A stretch of 64,000 bases of DNA from Bartonella grahamii ATCC 700132. GTDB taxonomy: Bacteria; Pseudomonadota; Alphaproteobacteria; Rhizobiales; Rhizobiaceae. Under the pieces are notes generated by a model, which searched no databases, was not told the DNA's origin, and saw only the letters and a list, made by a program, of their open reading frames with translations. Where the stretch lies: contig NZ_JACX01000004.1 in the NCBI RefSeq assembly GCF_000518085.1, positions 62,001 to 126,000 on the forward strand. The letters run 5' to 3'. The position numbers and the translations under genes are program-made. This document shows, piece by piece, positions 40,887-50,394 of the stretch; position 1 is the stretch's first letter, and each line of letters begins with the position of its first letter.

Positions 40887-41933
40887 ATGAGCAGAGTATT
40901 ATCAATTGGAGTGGGATTGATTTTTGCGCTACTGCTGTCAGCAAATGGAGGCAATGCGCGCGATCAAATACAGATTACTGGTTCATCTACAGTTTTACCT
41001 TATCAAAAGATTGTTGCTGAGACATTTGGAGAAATTTATCCCCATTTTAAGGTTCCTGTTATCGAATCGGGTGGAACAGGAGCTGGTATTAAGGAATTCT
41101 GCCGTGGGATTGGGGAGAACACCGTTGATATTGTCAATGCTTCGCGAGCAATGAAACCGAGTGAATTACAGTCTTGTTTTGATGCTGGTGTAAAAGATGT
41201 TGAGGAAATACGTATTGGGTATGATGGTATTGTTTTTGCAACAGATGTTAAGGGTCCTGATTGGAAATTAAAGCCAGTAGATGTTTATAAAGCTCTTGCT
41301 GCTCGAATTATTATAGACGGAAAGTTGCAACCGAATAATGTTTTGAAATGGAGTGCAGTTAATAGTGCTCTTCCTGATTGGACGATAGCAGCGTATATTC
41401 CTGGAGAGAAGCATGGGACGCGTGAAGTTTTTGAGGAAAAATTACTTACTGAGGGGTGTAAAGAGAGTGGGGCAGTTGAGGTGATGAAGTCTTTAGGAAT
41501 GGATGATAAGGAGATACACACTGCTTGTATTGCAGTACGTAAGGATGGAAAAGCGGTTGATATTGATGGTGATTATTCTGAAACATTTGCGCGTCTAACT
41601 TCTAATAAAACAGGGGTTGGTATTTTTGGTTTGTCTTTTTATCAAAATAATGCTGATAGGCTAAAGGTTGCCGATATTAACGGTTTTGCGCCAACAGTTG
41701 AGACGATTTCTAGTGGACAATATCCAGTTTCTCGACCGCTTTTTTTCTATATTAAGAAAGCACATTTAGATATTGTTTCAGGTTTGCGAGAGTATGTTGA
41801 CTTTTTTCTTTCTGATCAAATGATTGGTCCAGATGGTCCTTTGGCTGAATATGGTTTGATTGTTTCTCCTGAAAAGGAGCGTCAAGCACAGCGTTCTGAT
41901 TTTTCTACTGGTCGAGTAATGACATTGAAATAA
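40887..41933 (+). CDS. pstS: Phosphate ABC transporter substrate-binding protein
   Basis: PstS captures phosphate in the periplasm for the Pst importer. A signal peptide covers about residues 1-24 (MSRVLSIGVGLIFALLLSAN, cut near GNA|RD). The mature protein starts with the phosphate-site segment QITGSSTVLPYQKIVAE; the segment ESGGTGAGIKEFC and NASRAMKPSE follow. The 348-residue length is typical of the PstS form in Hyphomicrobiales. A GGGAG site precedes the ATG. It leads a complete pstSCAB-phoU operon. I could not recognise a clear Pho box in the 140 bases upstream. Confidence 0.95.
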   Translation: MSRVLSIGVGLIFALLLSANGGNARDQIQITGSSTVLPYQKIVAETFGEIYPHFKVPVIESGGTGAGIKEFCRGIGENTVDIVNASRAMKPSELQSCFDAGVKDVEEIRIGYDGIVFATDVKGPDWKLKPVDVYKALAARIIIDGKLQPNNVLKWSAVNSALPDWTIAAYIPGEKHGTREVFEEKLLTEGCKESGAVEVMKSLGMDDKEIHTACIAVRKDGKAVDIDGDYSETFARLTSNKTGVGIFGLSFYQNNADRLKVADINGFAPTVETISSGQYPVSRPLFFYIKKAHLDIVSGLREYVDFFLSDQMIGPDGPLAEYGLIVSPEKERQAQRSDFSTGRVMTLK

Positions 41934-42008
41934 TTTGCAGGGAATAATTGGTTGGATTTCTGGGATAGGAAATTTAGGTGCTATTTTTTATAAAAACTGA
42001 AAGATAAA

Positions 42009-43469
42009 ATGCGCATTTCCTTCATTATTTTGTTATTATTGATTTTTGGATTTTGTGGCTTTTGTATTTCTTATATGCGAGCACGCATTCTTGAATACAA
42101 ACAACATAAGATGCATTCTCGTGCGTATTATTATGGCTGGGGGACATTTTTGATTACTGTTATTCCAGCTTTTATTTTTTTAATTGTTTGGGATGCTGGG
42201 AGTACAATTTATTTAGAATATAATGCCTCTCGAGAGCTTGGGGCGTATAGTGCGCATGGAACAAAGTCTGTAAATCATGATCTACTTTGGGAGATACTTC
42301 GAAGTCTCGTCAAAATGATTCATCGCTTTGAGGGGAATCTTTCTACCGCTTCCTATAAGGAAGTGCAGGCACAGTTATTCGCGAAGGGATTGATTTTACC
42401 TAGTGAAGCATCGGATGATGTGTTCAAAATAGCACAGTCGTGGGTATTCTTTTCTGAAAAGCTTAAGTTTATAGGTTATGGTTTCCTTTTTGTTATTGCG
42501 TCTTTGGGTTTTATCTGTGGAATGGTGCAAATTGCGCCTCATCAGCGTGCGCGCAATAAGGTTGAATCTTTTATTATTATTGGATTAATTTGTGCATCTA
42601 TTGTTGCAGTCTTGACAACAATAGCCATTGCGCTTTCTATGCTTTTTCAGACAGTAAGCTTTTTTCAGTCTGTATCATTTTCAAATTTCTTTTTAGGAAC
42701 AGTTTGGGATCCGCGTTTTTCCGCGAGCGGCTCAAGCGATGAAGTAGGACAATTTGGTTTAATACCGCTTCTTGCTGGTACGCTTTATATTGCATTTGTC
42801 GCCATGCTTTTTGCTGTACCTATAGGGCTATTTTCAGCTCTTTATATGGCTGAGTATGCTTCTGCGCGATTGCGAGCAATTGTAAAACCATTATTAGAAG
42901 TTCTTGCTGGCATTCCAACCATTGTTTATGGTTTTTTTGCTTTGAAGGTTGTAGGACCATTTTTACGTGATCTCTCTGTTTCTCTCTCAGATGGGGTTGG
43001 GTTTATTATGGCACAAAGTGTTTTGACCGCTGGAGTTGTGATGGGAATTATGTTGATACCTTTTGTTTCCTCTTTATCGGATGATGTTATTACGGCTGTT
43101 CCACGCATTTTACGTGAAGGTTCTTATGGTTTAGGCGCAACGCAATCTGAAACAATTAAAAAAGTTGTTATACCAGCAGCGCTTCCAGGGATTATGGGGG
43201 CCATTTTGTTAACGGCATCGCGTGCAATTGGAGAAACAATGATTGTGGTTTTGGCGGCAGGTGTTGCAGCAAACTTAACACTCAATCCTTTCGAAGCAAT
43301 GACTACGATGACTGTTAAGATTGTTAATCAATTGACCGGTGATTTTGAGTTTAATTCTCCACAAACTCTGGTGGCTTTTGCCTTAGGGATGACGCTCTTT
43401 GTTATGACACTTTTGATGAATATTCTGGCTCTTTATATTGTGCGTAAATATCGGGAACAATATGAATGA
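42009..43469 (+). CDS. pstC: Phosphate ABC transporter permease PstC
   Basis: PstC is one of the two inner-membrane permeases. The 486 residues contain an extended N-terminal part with two or more extra membrane segments (about 1-200), a form common in alphaproteobacteria. The permease core follows, with YIAFVAMLFAVPIGLFSALY and the ATPase-contact loop EGSYGLGATQSETIKKVVIP. The stop overlaps the pstA start by four bases. A 75-base gap from pstS is short enough for one transcript. Confidence 0.95.
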   Translation: MRISFIILLLLIFGFCGFCISYMRARILEYKQHKMHSRAYYYGWGTFLITVIPAFIFLIVWDAGSTIYLEYNASRELGAYSAHGTKSVNHDLLWEILRSLVKMIHRFEGNLSTASYKEVQAQLFAKGLILPSEASDDVFKIAQSWVFFSEKLKFIGYGFLFVIASLGFICGMVQIAPHQRARNKVESFIIIGLICASIVAVLTTIAIALSMLFQTVSFFQSVSFSNFFLGTVWDPRFSASGSSDEVGQFGLIPLLAGTLYIAFVAMLFAVPIGLFSALYMAEYASARLRAIVKPLLEVLAGIPTIVYGFFALKVVGPFLRDLSVSLSDGVGFIMAQSVLTAGVVMGIMLIPFVSSLSDDVITAVPRILREGSYGLGATQSETIKKVVIPAALPGIMGAILLTASRAIGETMIVVLAAGVAANLTLNPFEAMTTMTVKIVNQLTGDFEFNSPQTLVAFALGMTLFVMTLLMNILALYIVRKYREQYE

Positions 43470-44755
43470 ATGAAGATTTTTTTCCTCGTCGCAATATTAG
43501 CCTCAAGCGTCGGTATTGGGCTGAACGTCGTTTTCGTGCCTATGGTTTGATTGCTATTTTTATTGGTTTGTTTTTTTTATTTACGCTTTTATGGTCTATC
43601 ATTAGTCAGGGTTATACAGCTTTTTTTCAAAGTGAAATGACATTATTGATTTATTTGGATGAAAAGATCATTGATCCAAGTGGTCAACATAAAACAAAAC
43701 CGCGAGTGCTCATGACGGCGAATTATCCACTTCTTGTACGCAATGCTTTAGCAAAGAAACTTAATATAGATCAAAATGACCGCGCCTCTCTTCGAGAAGT
43801 TAACCGTATGTTTTCAAATGGTGTCCGCGTTCAGCTGCGTGAAATGGTAACAAAGAATCCAAAACTGATTGGCACAATGCAAAAAGTTAAGGTTTTGGCA
43901 TCTGCGGATATTGATTCTGCTTATAAGGGACAGATTGATCTGCGTGTAGCAGAAAAAAACCGTAAAGTTTCTAATCGACAAGTAGAATGGATAAAGCGTT
44001 TAGCGCATGATGGTACGCTTTATAAAACATTTAATATTGGTTTTTTTACATTTGGCGCTTCAAGTCGTCCTGAGACTGCGGGATTAGGTGTTGCGATTAT
44101 TGGTTCTCTTTATATGATAGGCATCGTTTTATTAGTTTCACTTCCGATAGGCATAGCAACGGCTCTTTATTTGGAAGAATATGCACGCAAAAATAAATTT
44201 ACAGATTTTATAGAGGTTAATATCAATAATCTTGCAGCTGTTCCTTCAATTGTGTTTGGTCTTTTAGGACTCTCTTTTTTTGTTAATTTTTTAGGATTAC
44301 CACGTTCAGCCTCTTTTGTTGGTGGTCTTGTTTTAGCGCTCATGACTCTTCCCACGATTATTATTGCAACACGTTCTGCTCTGCGTGCTGTTCCTCTCTC
44401 TATTCGTGCAGCAGCTTTAGGACTGGGAGCATCAAAAACACAAATGATTTTTCATCATGTTGTTCCTTTAGCTGCGCCTGGTATTTTGACAGGCACAATT
44501 ATTGGAGTCGCACAGGCTTTGGGTGAAACAGCGCCTTTGCTTCTGATTGGAATGGTTGCTTTTGTTGTTAATATTCCTACAACCCCCATGGATCCAGCAA
44601 CGGCTTTGCCTGTTCAAATTTTTATGTGGGCGGGTGAAGCAGAGCGCGCTTTTGTTGAAAAGACGTCAGGTGCTATTATTGTATTAATGATTTTTCTTGC
44701 AATCATGAATATTTCTGCGGTTTTTTTACGTCGACGATTTGAACGCCGCCAGTAA
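43466..44755 (+). CDS. pstA: Phosphate ABC transporter permease PstA
   Basis: PstA is the second membrane subunit. It has 429 residues, with an N-terminal helix (about 30-52), a periplasmic DUF3333-type insertion (about 60-190) and a C-terminal permease core starting GLGVAIIGSLYMIGIVLLVS. The EAA-like loop is RAAALGLGASKTQMIFHHVV. The periplasmic insertion is usual in alphaproteobacterial PstA. The ATG overlaps pstC by four bases, and pstB follows after about 50 bases. Confidence 0.95.
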   Translation: MNEDFFPRRNISLKRRYWAERRFRAYGLIAIFIGLFFLFTLLWSIISQGYTAFFQSEMTLLIYLDEKIIDPSGQHKTKPRVLMTANYPLLVRNALAKKLNIDQNDRASLREVNRMFSNGVRVQLREMVTKNPKLIGTMQKVKVLASADIDSAYKGQIDLRVAEKNRKVSNRQVEWIKRLAHDGTLYKTFNIGFFTFGASSRPETAGLGVAIIGSLYMIGIVLLVSLPIGIATALYLEEYARKNKFTDFIEVNINNLAAVPSIVFGLLGLSFFVNFLGLPRSASFVGGLVLALMTLPTIIIATRSALRAVPLSIRAAALGLGASKTQMIFHHVVPLAAPGILTGTIIGVAQALGETAPLLLIGMVAFVVNIPTTPMDPATALPVQIFMWAGEAERAFVEKTSGAIIVLMIFLAIMNISAVFLRRRFERRQ

Positions 44756-44806
44756 TTTTAATAAAATAACAGTTTTGATAAGATTTTTGTAAGGTGAATT
44801 TTTGTA

Positions 44807-45565
44807 ATGAAGATTAAAATGCGAGGTCAGGATGTGAAGGTTTCTTATGGAGACAAAGAAGCACTCCACGGTATTACACTTGATATTCCTGAACATCAAG
44901 TAACAGCTTTGATTGGTCCATCAGGATGCGGAAAGTCGACTTTTTTGCGTTGTTTTAACCGTATGAATGATACGATTGAAGGCGCTAGAACAACCGGTCT
45001 TATTACTTTAGATGGGGAAAATATTTATGACCAGAGGATTGATGTTGTAGAATTGCGCGCTCGTGTTGGAATGGTTTTTCAAAAGCCTAGTCCTTTTCCA
45101 AAATCTATATTTGAAAATGTTGCGTATGGTCCACGCATTCATGGTTTAGTTAAAACGCGCTCTGAATTGCATGATATAGTTGAAAAGAGTTTGAGGCAGG
45201 CAGGTTTATTTGAAGAAGTAAAAGACCGTCTTCATGATCTTGGAACAAGTTTATCAGGGGGACAACAACAGCGTTTGTGTATTGCACGTGCTATTGCGGT
45301 TAGTCCTGAAGTTATTTTGATGGATGAGCCCTGTTCAGCTCTTGATCCCATTGCGACGGCACGGATTGAAGAGCTTATCGATGCATTACGGCAAAATTAT
45401 ACAATTGTTATCGTAACGCATTCTATGCAACAGGCTGCACGTGTTTCTCAATATACGGCTATGTTTCATTTAGGGCATTTGGTAGAAGTTGGTGCGACTG
45501 AAATGATCTTTACCTCACCAAAAGAGCAACGGACGCAAGATTATATTACGGGGCGTTTTGGATAG
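44807..45565 (+). CDS. pstB: Phosphate ABC transporter ATP-binding protein PstB
   Basis: PstB drives phosphate import by ATP hydrolysis. The 252 residues show Walker [10 protein letters not shown] at residues 37-45, the Q-loop segment [14 protein letters not shown] typical of PstB, the signature [16 protein letters not shown] and Walker [14 protein letters not shown]. The switch His is in [14 protein letters not shown]. The start at 44807 follows pstA closely and phoU follows after 21 bases. Confidence 0.97.
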   Translation: MKIKMRGQDVKVSYGDKEALHGITLDIPEHQVTALIGPSGCGKSTFLRCFNRMNDTIEGARTTGLITLDGENIYDQRIDVVELRARVGMVFQKPSPFPKSIFENVAYGPRIHGLVKTRSELHDIVEKSLRQAGLFEEVKDRLHDLGTSLSGGQQQRLCIARAIAVSPEVILMDEPCSALDPIATARIEELIDALRQNYTIVIVTHSMQQAARVSQYTAMFHLGHLVEVGATEMIFTSPKEQRTQDYITGRFG

Positions 45566-45586
45566 GTGAATTGAGGAGTGTAAGAT

Positions 45587-46309
45587 ATGTCTATGAACCA
45601 TACTGTCCGTTCTTATGATGCAGAACTAAAATATTTAAAAGCAAGGATTACAGAAATGGGGAGCCATGCAGAAAGGATGATTGAACGTTCTGTCGCATCG
45701 GTTGTGTGTAGTGATCTTCAACTTGCAACGACAGTGATTGCCGATGATGTGTTTTTAGATGAAGCAGAACGTGACATTGATGAAAAAGCGGTTGCTATTA
45801 TTTGCAAACGCCAACCGATGGCTGTTGATTTGCGTGAAATTATTGGAGCCATTCGTATTTCTTCTGATCTTGAGCGGATTGGGGATATGGCTAAAAACAT
45901 TGCTAAAAGGACAGTTGCACTTTCAGAAATACGTCAATCTGCTTCTGTTTATCATGGGCTTGAAACAATTACAGCTTTAGCACTCAATCAATTAAAAGAA
46001 GTCTTAAATGCTTATACGAGTCGCCTATTAGAGCGTGTTGACGCTGTGCGTGAGCGTGATGAGAAGATTGATGCTTTGTATACTTCTCTTTTTCGTGAAC
46101 TTTTGACATATATGATGGAAGATATGCGCAATATTACGGTTTGTACACACTTGCTGTTTTGTTTAAAGAATATTGAACGAATTGGTGATCATGTTACGAA
46201 TATTGCTGAAATGCTGCATTATATCATAACGGGTTACCATATGTCTTCTGATCGTCCTCGCGATGACCTTACTTATAAAGTTGGGGTAGGTGAGAAGAAA
46301 ATAGATTAA
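45587..46309 (+). CDS. phoU: Phosphate transport system regulator PhoU
   Basis: PhoU is the negative regulator that links the Pst transporter to the PhoR/PhoB two-component system. The 240 residues form two PhoU helical repeats, with metal-binding motifs visible as SSDLERIGDMAKNIAKR (first) and LKNIERIGDHVTNIAE (second). It ends the operon. PhoB and PhoR genes are not in the window. The stop is followed by AT-rich DNA with only a weak hairpin. Confidence 0.96.
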   Translation: MSMNHTVRSYDAELKYLKARITEMGSHAERMIERSVASVVCSDLQLATTVIADDVFLDEAERDIDEKAVAIICKRQPMAVDLREIIGAIRISSDLERIGDMAKNIAKRTVALSEIRQSASVYHGLETITALALNQLKEVLNAYTSRLLERVDAVRERDEKIDALYTSLFRELLTYMMEDMRNITVCTHLLFCLKNIERIGDHVTNIAEMLHYIITGYHMSSDRPRDDLTYKVGVGEKKID

Positions 46310-46893
46310 AATTTTTCTTATATGTATAAGATAAGTTTGTAGATACTATGAGTATTTTCTTACAGTGCGGCTATAGAAAGAATAAGATAGCCATATTATG
46401 GAAAAGTACAAAGAAGCAACAAAGAGTTTTTTCAGAGAAGCATGGCAGATTGCTAACTCTTGGTTTGACATATTTGTATATTGGATGATATCATCACTCG
46501 TATTATGGCCGGAGGGGAGTTTTCTAGGGGAATTTTCTTCCAGATCATTTTGTTAAAATTTTATGTTTTTATATTAAAGGGGATATCTGTATTATTTTTT
46601 TCAATATCGATGCAAAGAGTTTTGGTATCCAAATTTTTTCGGATGTAGAAGAAGTGATAGTGTTGCTTTATTGTAATTGAAACGTGTGGGTTATTATGGC
46701 CTATATTGGACCATGAAGAATAACAATATTGATCTGTAAATTAAGAGTTTTTTATTTTTTATTTTGCATAGATATTTTTTTATTACCTCTTGTATTAAAA
46801 TTTTACTGAGTGGTAACAATCGGCTATGTACTTTATTAAGAGATACATTTAAAGCTCATTTCAAAATTTGAATAGCTCAGAGATTATAGGAAT
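46310..46893. other. Gene-free stretch of about 580 bases
   Basis: Between phoU and the SleB-like gene nothing firm is seen. A 52-codon frame at 46398-46556 (MEKYKEATKSFFREAWQIAN, then hydrophobic residues) reads like the start of a membrane protein, but it has no ribosome-binding site and stops early; it is probably a remnant. The rest is AT-rich. Confidence 0.5.
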
Positions 46894-46905
46894 GTGTTGC
46901 ATAAG

Positions 46906-47742
46906 ATGAAAAAAAATCGTTGGAATGTTTTTGTTACCTGTTGTGTAGCGCCGTTAGTTGTTGTGGGGTGTGCTTCAAATCGTTTAGATACTGGAAAAGT
47001 AAATAACAATAAGACAAAAACAGTTACTTATCCATTGACAGAGCGTCAATGTCTTATGCGAGCGATGTATTTTGAATCAAATCGCACAAGCCGTGAAGGA
47101 ATGATTGCCGTTGGGACGGTTGTTATGAATCGTGTTAATTCAACCGCCTATCCTAAGACGATTTGTGGTGTTGTTGGTCAATATAAGCAGTTTGCTCCTG
47201 GTGTTTTAACGCGTCCTATGACGGAGAAAGCATCTGTTGCTCGTGTAAGAGAGGCGGCTGATGCTGTTTTACGGGGTGAACGAGATAAGAAAGTTAAACA
47301 CGCTAAGTTTTTTCATACCGCTGGTTTGTCTTTTCCGTATAAAAACATGCATTATGTTCAGGTTGCAGGGGGAAATGCTTTTTATGAAAAACGATCACGT
47401 AATGGGGAACTTCAAGTTCCTACAAATAATCGCCCTTATGATGTTGCTTATGCTTTTGCTCAAGAACGTTCTGGTCATGCGCCAAGCTTTATAGATGAAG
47501 GCACAGAAAGTAGGGGAGTAAAGGTAGAGAAAAGTGCATCTCCTTCGATAGAAGTAGCACAGTCCAAAACGGCACATCCTGCGCATTTTGCTATGGTACA
47601 GCTTGATAAAGTTCCTATTCCTGCCTACGCACCTCAACATCTAGCTAGGAAAGAGGAAAATAAAACGATTATGACTTTGCCTTCATCAGATCAGTTAAAT
47701 GCAATTGTTGCAATGTTAGAAAAACGACACAGAAACTGGTAA
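46906..47742 (+). CDS. SleB-like cell wall hydrolase lipoprotein
   Basis: The start chosen is the ATG at 46906 (MKKNRWNVF), four codons after another ATG. The N-terminus is a lipoprotein signal, with a lipobox VVVGC placing the lipidated Cys near residue 22. The domain from about residue 45 to 150 matches Hydrolase_2 (SleB): CLMRAMYFESNRTSREGMIA, VVMNRVNSTAYPKTICGVV and the downstream HAKFFHTAG. The conserved Glu in YFES is present. Family members cleave peptidoglycan, in spores for the founding member and in envelope growth in Gram-negatives. The C-terminal 90 residues are polar and not recognised. Confidence 0.87.
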   Translation: MKKNRWNVFVTCCVAPLVVVGCASNRLDTGKVNNNKTKTVTYPLTERQCLMRAMYFESNRTSREGMIAVGTVVMNRVNSTAYPKTICGVVGQYKQFAPGVLTRPMTEKASVARVREAADAVLRGERDKKVKHAKFFHTAGLSFPYKNMHYVQVAGGNAFYEKRSRNGELQVPTNNRPYDVAYAFAQERSGHAPSFIDEGTESRGVKVEKSASPSIEVAQSKTAHPAHFAMVQLDKVPIPAYAPQHLARKEENKTIMTLPSSDQLNAIVAMLEKRHRNW

Positions 47743-47781
47743 GTTTTCACGACAAAAGAAGGGTTATACCCCCATTGCGGT

Positions 47782-47892
47782 TTATAAATTAAGTGATCCT
47801 TTAGCGATAATGACACGCATCAATATACGTAGAGAAAGTAAACTCAAAGGATCTAAAAAACGATTTATAATATGACGACGTAAAGAACGCAT
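47782..47892 (-). CDS. Possible 36-residue peptide
   Basis: A minus-strand frame of 36 codons (MRSLRRHIINRFLDPLSLLS, then RILMRVIIAKGSLNL) lies in the gap before the M29 peptidase gene. It is basic and hydrophobic, which could be a small membrane peptide, but there is no ribosome-binding site. I report it only as a possibility. Confidence 0.2.
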   Translation of the reverse strand: MRSLRRHIINRFLDPLSLLSLRILMRVIIAKGSLNL

Positions 47893-47916
47893 TTTATTTA
47901 AAGAAGGGTATTGGTA

Positions 47917-49164
47917 ATGTACTTTGATATTCATGAGACAATTTCGCCTGAAATGCTTAATCGTCTTGCAGAAATTACAGTAAAAGTGGGGTTGAATTTA
48001 CAAGAGGGGCAGGATCTTGTTTTGACTGCTCCAGTTTCAGCATTACCTTTTGTTCGGCGTATTGCATATCATGCTTATAAGGTTGGTGCTAGTGTCATTA
48101 CACCAATTTTTAGTGATGATATGTTATCGCTTACACGTTTTGAAAATGCCCATACAGCTAGTTTTGATTGTGCCCCTTCTTGGCTTTATGAGGGAATGGC
48201 GAAGGCTTTTGAAAATGGGGCAGCGCGTTTAGCAATTGTTGGTGATAATCCTTTGCTCCTTTCCAATCAAGATTTTGATAAGGTTGCGCGTTTGAATAAG
48301 GCGACTTCACTAGCTTACCAGCCTGCTCTCAAAAAAATATCGAATTTTTCTATAAATTGGTCAATTGTTGCTTATCCAACAGCAGGATGGGCTGAGGCAA
48401 TGTTTCCTTCTTTACCACTGAATGAGGCGATTAAAAAATTAGCCGATGCAATTTTTTCTGCTTCACGTGTTACAGAAGAAGATCCAGTACATGCGTGGGT
48501 TGTCCATAACGAGAATTTAAAGAAACGATCATCTTGGCTTAATGAGCAGCGTTTCTTTGCCTTACACTTTACAGGTCCAGGGACTGATTTAACTGTTGGT
48601 TTGGCAGATGATCATGAATGGCATGGTGGTGCATCCGTTGCTCAAAATGGTGTTATTTGCAATCCGAATATTCCGACAGAAGAAGTTTTCACGACTCCTC
48701 ATGCTCATAAGGTTGAAGGTTTTGTTCGTTCGACGAAACCACTTTCCTATCAAGGAACACTGGTTGATAATATTGAAGTACGTTTTGAAGCAGGGCGTAT
48801 TGTTGAGTCTCGTGCATCAACGGGTCAGGAAGTTTTGCAACAGGTTTTGCAAAGTGATGAGGGTGCAAGCCGATTGGGCGAAGTTGCTCTTGTGCCCCAT
48901 TCTTCACCAATTTCTAAGAGTGACCTCCTTTTTTATAATACCTTATTTGATGAAAATGCTGCATGTCATATTGCTTTAGGGCAATGTTACTCCAAATGCT
49001 TTTTAGATGGGGCATCTTTGACGTCAGAAGAGATTGCAGCACGTGGTGGTAATAAAAGTGTCATTCATATTGACTGGATGATTGGTTCTGGCGAAATTGA
49101 TATAGATGGCATTACCCAAGATGGTGTAAGAGTTCCTGTGTTTCGTAAGGGTGAATGGGCTTAA
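47917..49164 (+). CDS. M29 family aminopeptidase (aminopeptidase T-like)
   Basis: A cytosolic metallo-aminopeptidase of family M29. The start chosen is the ATG at 47917 with AAGAAGGG eight bases upstream; a TTG two codons earlier is less likely. Family features are the N-terminal VKVGLNLQEGQDLVLTAPV, the ligand region LHFTGPGTDLTVGLADDHEW, NIPTEEVFTTPHAHKVEGFV with metal-binding Glu and His, and the C-terminal HIDWMIGSGEIDIDGI with a further ligand. The 415-residue length is typical. No operon partner is obvious. Confidence 0.94.
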   Translation: MYFDIHETISPEMLNRLAEITVKVGLNLQEGQDLVLTAPVSALPFVRRIAYHAYKVGASVITPIFSDDMLSLTRFENAHTASFDCAPSWLYEGMAKAFENGAARLAIVGDNPLLLSNQDFDKVARLNKATSLAYQPALKKISNFSINWSIVAYPTAGWAEAMFPSLPLNEAIKKLADAIFSASRVTEEDPVHAWVVHNENLKKRSSWLNEQRFFALHFTGPGTDLTVGLADDHEWHGGASVAQNGVICNPNIPTEEVFTTPHAHKVEGFVRSTKPLSYQGTLVDNIEVRFEAGRIVESRASTGQEVLQQVLQSDEGASRLGEVALVPHSSPISKSDLLFYNTLFDENAACHIALGQCYSKCFLDGASLTSEEIAARGGNKSVIHIDWMIGSGEIDIDGITQDGVRVPVFRKGEWA

Positions 49165-49435
49165 TCCTGTTATGCCGCATTCGATGTGGAGTGGGATGTA
49201 AGCCTCATTGATACGTTAAGTATTTTAGAGTGTCTGGTGAATATTCAAGGCAGGGCTTGGCTATAAAGCCTTTAGTTAAGTGACTCATATGAGTAGGACG
49301 CCAAGAGAAATCCACTCATCAAAAATTTGTTTCTTATAGAGCAGATGTAGAGGAAACCTTCGTTCTTTGAGGGGGGAAAAGGAGTCAATTTATTGGTGAT
49401 ACAATTGGAACGTGTATAATTATTAAAGAAGAGAG

Positions 49436-50311
49436 ATGCCTGAACTTCCTGAAGTAGAGACAGTTCGTCGTGGACTTGAGCCTGTTGTAACTGATGCAAA
49501 GATAGTATCTGTCAGACTTAATCGTAGAGATTTGCGCTTTCCTTTTCCTGAGGCTTTTTCTGAGCGCCTTATTGGCAGAACAATTATAGAACTTGGTCGG
49601 CGTGCGAAATATTTATTATTTCATCTTTCTCAGGATGAAACGATTTTAAGCCATTTAGGAATGTCTGGTTCATGGCGTATAGAGAATGATCTTTTAAGAA
49701 CAGTTTTTTCAACGACAAGTAAATTGATTAAGCATGATCATTTTGTCATGGATATTCAAACAAGGGATGGTGAAGTTTATCATCTTATTTATAATGATGT
49801 GCGTCGCTTTGGATTTATGCTTTTAGTCAATACGGACAAGCTTTATGAACATCCACTTTTAAATAAGCTAGGGCTTGAACCTATGAGTAATTCGTTTTCT
49901 GGTCGTTATTTACAAAAGGCTTTTGTTAATAAAAAAATGTCTCTCAAGAGCGTTTTACTTGATCAGTCTATTGTTGCAGGTCTTGGGAATATTTATGTTT
50001 GTGAAGCACTTTGGCGGAGTCGTTTGTCGCCACAACGTGGTGCATTTACATTGGCATCAAAAACGGCACGTGCATGTGAATTTGCAGATTCTTTAGCACA
50101 AAATATACGCAATGTGATTTCTGAAGCCATTTTGTCTGGTGGCTCTTCTTTACGTGATTATATGCATATAGATGGTTCACTTGGTTATTTTCAACATGCT
50201 TTTTCAGTTTATGGACGAGAAGGTAAGCAATGTTTGGAATGTGGAACGCCTATTGTGCGTATTTTACAGGCTGGACGTTCAAGTTTTTACTGCTCACAAT
50301 GCCAAAAATGA
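49436..50311 (+). CDS. mutM: Formamidopyrimidine-DNA glycosylase
   Basis: MutM (Fpg) removes 8-oxoguanine and other oxidised purines and cuts the abasic site. The catalytic N-terminus MPELPEVETVRRGLEP (Pro2 nucleophile, Glu3) is intact. The segment LSHLGMSGSW and the helix-two-turn-helix QSIVAGLGNIYVCEALW are present. The C-terminal zinc finger has four cysteines (CLECGTPIVRI, then FYCSQCQK). The 291-residue length is normal. The ATG has an AGAAGAGAG purine-rich site upstream. Confidence 0.97.
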   Translation: MPELPEVETVRRGLEPVVTDAKIVSVRLNRRDLRFPFPEAFSERLIGRTIIELGRRAKYLLFHLSQDETILSHLGMSGSWRIENDLLRTVFSTTSKLIKHDHFVMDIQTRDGEVYHLIYNDVRRFGFMLLVNTDKLYEHPLLNKLGLEPMSNSFSGRYLQKAFVNKKMSLKSVLLDQSIVAGLGNIYVCEALWRSRLSPQRGAFTLASKTARACEFADSLAQNIRNVISEAILSGGSSLRDYMHIDGSLGYFQHAFSVYGREGKQCLECGTPIVRILQAGRSSFYCSQCQK

Positions 50312-50394
50312 ATAAGGTGTCTTGCAAAATCTTACAAGAGGCTTAAAGTCGTCGTATCTATAATATAATTACACAAGGCTTGAGAGGTTTTTTT

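Noticed and set aside
46398-46556. A 52-codon frame starting MEKYKEATKSFF
   Set aside because: It lacks a ribosome-binding site, ends abruptly and is not followed by a recognisable continuation, so it is noted only as a possible remnant.
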